12,127 bases of DNA from assembly GCA_024643945.1 (NCBI GenBank), contig JAHELX010000124.1:1-12127 (forward strand), in the 5' to 3' direction. The translations under genes were made by a program, and so were the position numbers. The notes under the pieces were generated by a model. It searched no databases and was not told the origin of the DNA. It worked only from the letters and a program-made list of their open reading frames with translations. Positions 1 through 5,782 of the stretch are shown piece by piece. Positions within the stretch are counted from its first letter, which is position 1; each line of letters opens with the position of its first letter. The stretch is from Anaerolineales bacterium. Lineage in GTDB: Bacteria; Chloroflexota; Anaerolineae; 4572-78; NAK82.

Positions 1-1
1 T

Positions 2-262
2 GGACGGGCGCGAAGCGTTGATGGGCGAGGTGGATCGCAGCCAGAGCGCTGTGTGGACCACGAATGGATACGCCGTCGCCTGCGCGCTATGGTGCCTGAA
101 GCAGGAGATGGCTGGAGAGAAGTGGGTGTTGATACCTTGATCGAGCGCGCCCGCTTCTACCGGGCATCCAGCACGCTACGCATTGCCCGTAATAGCTGGC
201 TCTCGCGCCTGGAGCGCAGCGCATTGGTGGTTGAAGCCATGGCCTTGCTGGATTCGAGGTAA
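2..262 (+). CDS. 3' end of an unidentified gene (partial, frame uncertain)
   Basis: This is an open frame running from the window edge to a TAA at 260-262. From the GTG at 53 onward the translation looks like a real soluble protein tail, rich in Arg, Leu and Glu, with a segment containing VDTLIERARFYRASSTLRIA and then LSRLERSALVVEAMALLDSR at the C-terminus. I do not recognise a family. No membrane segment or metal motif is visible. Upstream of 53 this frame looks less protein-like (Gly/Arg/Ser-rich), whereas the next frame (from 3 to a TGA at 138-140) reads more naturally. Two readings are therefore possible: the gene may start near 53 and overlap another gene's end, or there may be a frame break near 50. 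The gene ends 63 bp before the ATPase start, on the same strand, so co-transcription is possible. Confidence 0.4.
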   Translation, partial: GRARSVDGRGGSQPERCVDHEWIRRRLRAMVPEAGDGWREVGVDTLIERARFYRASSTLRIARNSWLSRLERSALVVEAMALLDSR

Positions 263-325
263 TTGCTCAGCCGGCGCAGGTGCAATGCACCTACGTGGGT
301 GGTTACGTTCAAGGAAGAGATATCA

Positions 326-3013
326 ATGAGGAACGACACACAGCAAGCTACTTGGCGTCCGGAAGAGGGAAAGCCGACGCGTCCCTGGCATACGCTAACT
401 GCCGGGGAGGTATGCGCCCGCCTGGGCACGGACAGGCTTTCCGGCTTAAGCGAGCAGGAAGCACGCCAGCGACTGGCCCAGTTCGGGCCGAATCGACTCC
501 GCGAGGAGGAAAAAGATTCCATCCTGGAGATTTTTCTGGAGGAGATTCGCGAGCCTATGGTCCTGCTCCTCCTGGTCACGGGCGTCCTGTATACGCTGTG
601 GGGCGGACTGACCGATGCCCTTACTATTTTTTTCGTCATCCTTACCCTGGCTGGCATCGAGGTCTTCAACGAATGGCGCGCCGAGGAAGCCATCGCCGCT
701 CTGCGTAAAATGGCCGAGCCGACGGCCCCGGTCCGCCGTGGCGGACGAATCGTCGAGGTCCCCCTCGAAGAGGTTGTGCCCGGTGACGTGATCTTGCTCC
801 GGGCCGGCCGGCGCGTCCCGGCCGACGCGCGGATCCTGGAGGGCTACGGGCTGGCCGTGGACGAATCGTCGCTCACCGGCGAGGCGGTCCCGATCGACAA
901 AGATCCCGATCTCACCCTGTCCGAGAGCACCGCGCTGGCCGAACGACCCAATCTCGCTTTCGCCGGTACGACGGTCACCCGGGGCCGGGGGACTGCGTTG
1001 GTAGTAGCGACCGGCATGGCCTCCGAACTGGGGCGCGTGGCCCAACTGGCCGCCCAGGTGGAGTCACCGCGCACGCCACTTCAGCAGGCGATGCGGGAGC
1101 TGAGTGGATCGTTGGTTTGGCTGGCCCTGGGGTTCAGCGTGATCGTGCCGCTTTTGGGGTGGCTGCTGACCGACCAGTCAGTGCAGGAGTTGATTCTCAC
1201 CGGCCTTTCCCTGGCCTTCGCCACCATCCCTGAGGAGATGCCCATTATCATTACTATGGTGCTGGCCCTGGGCGCTTATCGCCTTTCCCAGCGACACGCC
1301 GTCGTCAAAGAGCTGAAAGCAGTCGAGACGCTGGGTGCAGTCACCGTCATCGCCACGGACAAGACCGGTACTCTCACCGAGAATCGGATGCAGGTCAGCC
1401 GGCTGTACCCGGCAGGGATGGAACACAGGCTGTTGGAGGTAGGTGCCCTGTGCAGCGACGCCGCCGTTTTCGGCGGCGAACTCGCCAGCGATCCCCTGGA
1501 AACGGCGCTGCTGCGGGCAGCGCAGGAAGTCGGGCTGGATGTGGTGGGGCTACGGCGGTCTCTTCCCTTGCGCGACGAGTTCACCTTCGACAATGTCCGC
1601 AAGATGATGTCGGTGGTGTATGACCAGGGCGGCCAACTTTGGGTCGTGGCCAAGGGTGCGCCCGAAGCGGTGTTGGCCCGTTCCACACGGCGGCGAACCG
1701 AGGCGGGTGAAGAGCCGTTGTCCGAAGCGGGAAGGCAGGCCGCCCTGGAGCAGGCGGCCCGCATGGCCGCCGAAGGGTTGCGGGTGATTGGTTGCGCCGA
1801 GGCGCACCTGCCCTGCGGACGGAAAATGGGCGCCGATGGCCGCCTTGCACGGGACGAGGCCGAGTCCGATCTTACCCTCGTCGGGCTGGTGGGCTTTGCC
1901 GACCCACCCCGCCCTGAGGTGAAAGAGGCTATCGTGGCCTGTCGCACAGCCGGCATTCGTCCCATCATGATCACCGGCGACCACCCCTTTGCTGCGCGGG
2001 CGATCGCCGCGCAGGTGGGCCTGGACGGAAATGCCCCTATATTGACCGGCCCGGACCTGGACGCGCTCTCGGACCATGCCTTGCAAGAAGCCGCGGGCCA
2101 GGTCTCCTTGTATGCCCGCACCAGTCCCGAACACAAGCTGCGCATCGTACGCGCGCTGCATCGACGGGGGGAGCGCGTGGCCGTCACTGGGGACGGCATC
2201 AACGACGCCCCGGCGCTGGCGGCCGCCCACATCGGCGTGGCCATGGGCGAGAGAGGGACGGATGTGGCCCGTGCGGCAGGTGACATGGTGCTGGCCGACG
2301 ATAACTTCGCCACCATTGTGCGGGCCATAGAGGAGGGGCGCGTTCTATTTGCTAATTTGAAGAAAGGCGTGCGTTATTACCTGGCGTGCAAGGTGGCCCT
2401 TGTCTCAGCGACGCTGTTGCCCACCCTCTTGGGCGTGCCGGTGCCCTTCGCTCCCATCCAGATTATTCTGATGGAACTCTTTATGGACCTGGCCGCAGCG
2501 GCCACTTTCGTGGCCGAGCCAGGCGAGGCCGATCTCATGCGCCGCCCCCCGCGCGACCCCCACGCGCGTTTTATGGATCGGGCCATGGTCGGGAGCATCT
2601 TCGGCTCAGCCGCCGGACTCTTCGCCGCCGTGTCCGTCGTCTACCTGGTCACCCTTTGGGCTGAGCCCCAGGGAGGTGCCGGGTACAGCGCCGCCAGCCT
2701 GGCCAGGGCCCGGACAGCGGCCTTCGTCACCTGGCTGCTGGGTCACGTGCTCTTGGCGCTGAACATGCGCTCAGAGCGCCAACCGCTCCTCCAATTGGGT
2801 CTGTTTTCCAACCGGCTGATGGTCATCTGGGGCGTCGCGACAGTCGCCTTCGTCCTGCTGGTCACCTGCGTGCCGGGGGTGCAGGCAGCCCTGAAAACGG
2901 TCGCCTTGAGTGGCGGGGAGTGGGCGCTGGCCACTGGCACGGCACTGGCCGGAACGTTCTGGATGGAAGGCCGCAAGTGGCTGATCTGGCATAGAATTCG
3001 AAACGGCCGGTAG
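326..3013 (+). CDS. P-type cation-transporting ATPase (PMCA/SERCA-like, ion unknown)
   Basis: This is an ATP-driven cation pump of the inner membrane, 895 aa, close to the usual length of bacterial P2-type ATPases. In order, it shows: an N-terminal cation-ATPase domain (about residues 20-70); M1-M2 (about 70-115); the actuator loop TGEA (184-187); the M4 ion motif PEEMP (302-306); the phosphorylation site DKTGT with Asp345; the nucleotide-binding KGAPE (443-447); the hinge TGDGINDAP (621-629); M5-M6; and four C-terminal membrane segments. I chose the ATG at 326 because AAGGA at 311-315 sits at good spacing. The frame stays open back to a TTG at 263, but the added residues look non-native. Aligned by eye to SERCA, E303 in M4 and D721 in M6 are kept, but the M5 calcium ligands become Lys689 and Leu692, and the M6 Asn becomes Glu717. 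A plain Ca2+ pump is therefore doubtful. The class is certain; the substrate is not. Confidence 0.95.
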   Translation: MRNDTQQATWRPEEGKPTRPWHTLTAGEVCARLGTDRLSGLSEQEARQRLAQFGPNRLREEEKDSILEIFLEEIREPMVLLLLVTGVLYTLWGGLTDALTIFFVILTLAGIEVFNEWRAEEAIAALRKMAEPTAPVRRGGRIVEVPLEEVVPGDVILLRAGRRVPADARILEGYGLAVDESSLTGEAVPIDKDPDLTLSESTALAERPNLAFAGTTVTRGRGTALVVATGMASELGRVAQLAAQVESPRTPLQQAMRELSGSLVWLALGFSVIVPLLGWLLTDQSVQELILTGLSLAFATIPEEMPIIITMVLALGAYRLSQRHAVVKELKAVETLGAVTVIATDKTGTLTENRMQVSRLYPAGMEHRLLEVGALCSDAAVFGGELASDPLETALLRAAQEVGLDVVGLRRSLPLRDEFTFDNVRKMMSVVYDQGGQLWVVAKGAPEAVLARSTRRRTEAGEEPLSEAGRQAALEQAARMAAEGLRVIGCAEAHLPCGRKMGADGRLARDEAESDLTLVGLVGFADPPRPEVKEAIVACRTAGIRPIMITGDHPFAARAIAAQVGLDGNAPILTGPDLDALSDHALQEAAGQVSLYARTSPEHKLRIVRALHRRGERVAVTGDGINDAPALAAAHIGVAMGERGTDVARAAGDMVLADDNFATIVRAIEEGRVLFANLKKGVRYYLACKVALVSATLLPTLLGVPVPFAPIQIILMELFMDLAAAATFVAEPGEADLMRRPPRDPHARFMDRAMVGSIFGSAAGLFAAVSVVYLVTLWAEPQGGAGYSAASLARARTAAFVTWLLGHVLLALNMRSERQPLLQLGLFSNRLMVIWGVATVAFVLLVTCVPGVQAALKTVALSGGEWALATGTALAGTFWMEGRKWLIWHRIRNGR

Positions 3014-3056
3014 ACAGATGACACGTGAGGGGAACATCCCCGAAAGGTATCAGCTT

Positions 3057-3758
3057 CTAACACCGGGTGGCGACTAGCAGCCGGGCCGTGGCTCCCTCCA
3101 GCGTGGCGTCTTCCCAGCGAGCGGCGAACCCAAATGCCCGGAGACGGTCCAGGGGTTTCGGTTCGGGAATCTCCCGCTGGCCGGTGATTCGGTACAGCCA
3201 CTCGACGAAGCCTCGCAAGAGCGCAGGTCCTTTTAGATAACCCATCACAACTACCACCAGGCGGCCCCCTGGCTGCAAAACTCGGGCGGCCGAGGCCAAG
3301 GTTTGTGGCTCAAGGATAAATTCTGTAGGGAAGGTGGCCACTACATTAGCAAATGAAGCGTCCGGGAAGGGAAGATGCTGCGCCTGGCCCATTACCAATT
3401 GGGGCATGGCCTCCCGCCGCAGCAATCGTCGCCGGGCAATGCGCGCCATATAAGGCGAAAGGTCTAATCCCACCGGCGACAGGCTGCACGCCGCCATATC
3501 GGCCATAAAGCCGCCGGTGCCGTAGGCCAGTTCCAGAACAGGCCCCTCTTGCAAGAAGAGGGTGGCAGTATGCCGCCAGGTTGCCCATTGCCCAAATGAA
3601 ACAAGCCAGGCTACCAGGTCATAGGTCCAGGCCAAATGATAGTAGAGCAAGTGAAAGGCAAGCCGCAGGAACTGGCGGGGCAAATGTCTGCCTGAAGATG
3701 GAGGTCTGAGTTTGGAGCCTGCCCCATCATCCGCTATTTCCGGCCGCTTCCCTTTCAA
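3057..3758 (-). CDS. Class I SAM-dependent methyltransferase
   Basis: This 233-aa protein of the UbiE/Methyltransf_11 type transfers a methyl group from S-adenosylmethionine; the acceptor is unknown. Motif I is VLELAYGTGG (74-83), with Ala78 where the first Gly of the common D/E-x-GxGxG is usual. An acidic loop GLDLSPYM (97-104) would hold the ribose at Asp99. AQHLPFPDASFANVV (126-140) is the motif II region, and VLQPGGRLVVV (160-170) is the post-motif strand. An amphipathic N-terminal stretch containing YDLVAWLVS precedes the fold and resembles membrane-associated lipid or quinone methyltransferases; that resemblance is a family impression. The start is a TTG with AGAGG just upstream and lies 11 bp after the phosphodiesterase stop, so it is probably the last gene of a minus-strand operon. 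Its 3' end faces the ATPase 3' end across 43 bp. Confidence 0.85.
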   Translation of the reverse strand: MKGKRPEIADDGAGSKLRPPSSGRHLPRQFLRLAFHLLYYHLAWTYDLVAWLVSFGQWATWRHTATLFLQEGPVLELAYGTGGFMADMAACSLSPVGLDLSPYMARIARRRLLRREAMPQLVMGQAQHLPFPDASFANVVATFPTEFILEPQTLASAARVLQPGGRLVVVVMGYLKGPALLRGFVEWLYRITGQREIPEPKPLDRLRAFGFAARWEDATLEGATARLLVATRC

Positions 3759-3769
3759 TGTCTGCCTCT

Positions 3770-4543
3770 CTATTCCCCTGCCGCAGCACTAGACAAGAGG
3801 TTGTGTAGCAGGTCGGGGCGCTCGGTGATGATGGCGTCTACCCCCCAGCCGATCAGACGACGCATGGCATCTGGTTCGTCGCAGGTCCAGGGATTCACCA
3901 CCAGCTCCTGGCGGTGTGCGGCGGCGACACTCTGCTCGTCAATCATGTCCCAACGAGGATGGAGGGCACTGGGCTGGGCAAGGGGCTGCAGCCAGCGGTC
4001 ACGCAGGTGGCGAGGCATGTCGGGAGCGTAAAGCAAGCCGGTGGGAATATGTCGGTTCAGACGGCGGACGCGCCAGAGCGCTACCGGGTTGAAGGAAGAG
4101 ACGATCACGCGATGCACCATGTTGGTGTCTTCGATCAGCCTGACGACCTCTGCTTCTAACCCGTCGGTAAAGAGGGCCATCGTTTTGAGTTCGATGTTGA
4201 GCATCAGCCGAGGGCCAAGCTCGTGCAACACCTGGGCCAGGGCAGGGATGCGTTCGCCGGCAAATTCGGCCGCATACCAGCCGCCAGCGTCGAGCACCTG
4301 CAACTCAGCCAGGGTGAAATCTTTAACCCGCCCGCTGCCGTCGGTGGTCTCGTCTACTGTGAAATTATGGATGACGACTGCTTCGCCGTCTTTGCAAAGC
4401 TGTACGTCGAGTTCGACACCGTCGGCGCCCATTTCAGCCGCCAGCCGAAAGGCGGCCAATGTGTTTTCGGGTGCCCAGTGGCTGGCGCCACGATGTGCCA
4501 GTATCAGTGGTCGGTGGGGGCCATGACTGTGAAGGGTGTCCAT
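3770..4543 (-). CDS. Glycerophosphodiester phosphodiesterase (GDPD family)
   Basis: The protein hydrolyses glycerophosphodiesters to glycerol-3-phosphate and an alcohol, as in phospholipid turnover. It is 257 aa, the size of cytosolic UgpQ-type enzymes, with no signal peptide visible. Diagnostic TIM-barrel motifs are present: AHRGAS (16-21, catalytic His17), PENT (25-28), ELDVQ (44-48, metal ligands Glu44 and Asp46), VIHN (57-60, second catalytic His59) and LNIELK (115-120, Glu118). The ATG at 4543 is preceded by GAGG at proper spacing. The first 40 bp overlap the end of the upstream hydrolase gene, which suggests translational coupling. The downstream methyltransferase follows after 11 bp. 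Family assignment is firm; the exact substrate is open. Confidence 0.93.
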   Translation of the reverse strand: MDTLHSHGPHRPLILAHRGASHWAPENTLAAFRLAAEMGADGVELDVQLCKDGEAVVIHNFTVDETTDGSGRVKDFTLAELQVLDAGGWYAAEFAGERIPALAQVLHELGPRLMLNIELKTMALFTDGLEAEVVRLIEDTNMVHRVIVSSFNPVALWRVRRLNRHIPTGLLYAPDMPRHLRDRWLQPLAQPSALHPRWDMIDEQSVAAAHRQELVVNPWTCDEPDAMRRLIGWGVDAIITERPDLLHNLLSSAAAGE

Positions 4544-5409
4544 AGTTGCCTCGCGTCGGTTGGTGTAGTTCCTGAGCTTGCATTGTCACCTTTCACCTGG
4601 CGCAAAAAGGTCAGAATCAGCTTGGTGAATCTGGGTGCGCGAGTCAGGTGGGGGTTGTGGCCTATGTTGGTGAAGCAATGTCCCCAGGCTGCTGGCAGCA
4701 GATCAACCAGAGTTTCAAAGGAGTCGTGGGGCAACAGTAGGTCGTGGCAACCCCACGCTACCAGTGTTGGCGCTGTCACCTGACCTAAGCATGGTCGCAG
4801 GTCACCAATGCTAAGGAGCGTTCTTAGGATGTGAGGATCGGCCCGTTTGTAGTCTAAGGCGACCTGGCGGCGTAACGTTGCGGGTACATCGGCAGATTCG
4901 CTCCGATTCCAGCGGTGACTGGCCTCGATGAGCCAGATTGGGGTGTAACGAAAAAAGATTTCGAGTACTGTCAGTGTACTGGGCCTGCTCAGTAATCGCC
5001 GGGCAGATTGGCGATGGTGGTCAAACTGGTGGTAGCTATAAAGCGGATCCACCAGGATCAGTCCGGGCACCGTTCCCGGATTCTCAAGGGCATACTTTAA
5101 ACTCAGGTAGCCACCCAACGAATGTCCCAACAAAATAGGGTGCTGAATGTCAAGAGCTTTCATCCATTGGCTCAGATGATCTTGGTAGTCTTCAATGGTG
5201 TGATTGTGCGGGAGTCGCGGAGCCTCGCCGTGGCCTAATAGATCAACGGCGTAGGCCGTGTAGCCAGCGTTCGCCACAATCGGCAACAACCATTTCCACT
5301 GCTTCAGCGATGCTCCCCAACCGTGAAGCAAGACCAGGGTCGACTCCCCGTTGCCTGCCCGGGCGTAATGTGCGTAGCTATCGTCAACGTAAACGCTTTG
5401 CGTTTCCAA
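4504..5409 (-). CDS. Alpha/beta-fold hydrolase
   Basis: This is a 301-aa serine hydrolase of the alpha/beta fold (Abhydrolase_1/6 type). It shows the oxyanion motif HGWG (29-32), the nucleophile elbow GHSLGG (95-100, Ser97), a likely acid at Asp223 in WGCHDLLLP and the catalytic His251 in IGHNPH, so a full Ser-Asp-His triad can be placed. Residues about 125-190 form a helical cap. There is no signal peptide, so it is probably cytoplasmic. The start is a TTG with GAGG about 9 bases upstream. The C-terminal tail after about residue 275 looks disordered and is coded by DNA that overlaps the phosphodiesterase start by 40 bp. It is the first gene of a minus-strand operon with a good promoter upstream. 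The neighbour suggests a lipid or phosphodiester substrate, but esterase, lipase or lactonase activity cannot be separated from sequence alone. Confidence 0.9.
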   Translation of the reverse strand: METQSVYVDDSYAHYARAGNGESTLVLLHGWGASLKQWKWLLPIVANAGYTAYAVDLLGHGEAPRLPHNHTIEDYQDHLSQWMKALDIQHPILLGHSLGGYLSLKYALENPGTVPGLILVDPLYSYHQFDHHRQSARRLLSRPSTLTVLEIFFRYTPIWLIEASHRWNRSESADVPATLRRQVALDYKRADPHILRTLLSIGDLRPCLGQVTAPTLVAWGCHDLLLPHDSFETLVDLLPAAWGHCFTNIGHNPHLTRAPRFTKLILTFLRQVKGDNASSGTTPTDARQLWTPFTVMAPTDH

Positions 5410-5430
5410 TTAATGAGGCCTCGTCTCTTT

Positions 5431-5508
5431 GCACTCGTTCATTTATGACCTGGCATTTTTGACCAGCAAAAGAGAGAGAAAAATGCCAGGTCATAAATGA
5501 ACGAGTGC
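5431..5508. repeat. Perfect 30-bp inverted repeat with 18-bp spacer
   Basis: The arm at 5431-5460 begins GCACTCGTTCATTTATGACC. The arm at 5479-5508 is its exact reverse complement over all 30 bases. The spacer (5461-5478) is purine-rich and includes AGAGAGAG. Pairing stops exactly at both ends, where each flank carries TTT. There is no convincing terminator T-run after either arm. If the minus-strand promoter at 5539-5567 is used, the whole element lies in the leader RNA, about 21 bases before the hydrolase start codon. It could be a leader hairpin, a miniature palindromic mobile element or a protein-binding site. Confidence 0.9.
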
Positions 5509-5538
5509 TTTGATTGGACACGAAAGTGCGCCAGAGAA

Positions 5539-5567
5539 AGTTTAGCATGCCCCATGCCCTTTGTCAA
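5539..5567 (-). promoter_or_regulatory. Sigma70-type promoter for the hydrolase operon
   Basis: On the minus strand, a consensus -35 box TTGACA (5567-5562) is followed after exactly 17 bases by TAAACT (5544-5539) as the -10 box. Transcription would start near 5532, giving a leader of about 120 bases that contains the 30-bp inverted repeat. It points toward the hydrolase, phosphodiesterase and methyltransferase genes. The match to consensus is strong, but activity is inferred. Confidence 0.65.
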
Positions 5568-5605
5568 TGATTTCAGTCAATTGCTACGAAATTCCCAATT
5601 CGCCA

Positions 5606-5663
5606 TAACCTTTAATCTTAGGTTAATGCGCTTGTGGTTAAATATATTTTGTGGTTAAATACA
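5606..5663 (+). promoter_or_regulatory. GGTTAA motif cluster with a 15-bp direct repeat; candidate operator/promoter
   Basis: Two near-identical 15-mers, TTGTGGTTAAATATA (5632-5646) and TTGTGGTTAAATACA (5649-5663), lie 17 bp apart. A third GGTTAA (5621-5626) is part of an inverted repeat TAACCT/AGGTTA (5606-5611 and 5620-5625). The first TTGTGG and the TAAATA at 5656-5661 could serve as -35 and -10 with an 18-bp spacer, reading toward the propeller-peptidase and ccm genes. The repeat pattern is certain; the regulatory role is a guess. Confidence 0.4.
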
Positions 5664-5681
5664 CTCCGACCTGTCTAAAAA

Positions 5682-5727
5682 GCATCCCTCTGGCTGCACA
5701 TCCTGACGAGGGGCGGTAGAGGGATGC
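5682..5727 (+). repeat. Hairpin with 10-bp stem in the leader of the plus-strand operon
   Basis: GCATCCCTCT (5682-5691) is the exact reverse complement of AGAGGGATGC (5718-5727), around a 26-base loop. It sits between the candidate promoter and the GTG start at 5783, so it would be in the leader RNA. No U-run follows, which argues against a simple terminator. I do not recognise a known riboswitch. Confidence 0.5.
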
Positions 5728-5782
5728 CGTATTGCTGTTCGATAGATTCTCATACATTTAGCCGATCAACAAAGGATGTAAG

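Larger units (their letters stand above)
5410..5782. other. Divergent intergenic control region, 373 bp
   Basis: This AT-rich stretch separates the minus-strand hydrolase operon from the plus-strand ccm operon. I see no convincing open reading frame in it. From left to right it holds the hydrolase ribosome binding site, a perfect 30-bp inverted repeat, a minus-strand promoter, a GGTTAA motif cluster with a direct repeat, a 10-bp-stem hairpin, and the ribosome binding site (AAAGGA, 5771-5776) of the propeller-peptidase gene. Confidence 0.8.

Noticed and set aside
263..325. TTG start at 263 extending the P-type ATPase by 21 residues
   Set aside because: The added residues are Arg/Cys-rich and unlike the family, and no good ribosome site precedes 263. 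AAGGA lies properly before the ATG at 326.
1276..2328. 350-codon minus-strand open frame across the ATPase gene
   Set aside because: It is rich in Ser, Arg, Ala and Pro with no family motif, and lies antisense to a certain P-type ATPase. It is a shadow of high-GC codon use.
3029..3041. GGGGAACATCCCC hairpin between the convergent ATPase and methyltransferase genes as a terminator
   Set aside because: The stem is only 4 bp and no T-run follows on either strand. A terminator is expected here but cannot be shown.
4041..4526. 161-codon plus-strand open frame opposite the phosphodiesterase
   Set aside because: It is low-complexity and Ser/Thr-rich, antisense to a gene with full GDPD motifs.
5431..5508. 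Inverted repeat as a simple intrinsic terminator
   Set aside because: There is no clear T-run after either arm, and it lies in the leader between a promoter and the first gene rather than at a gene end.
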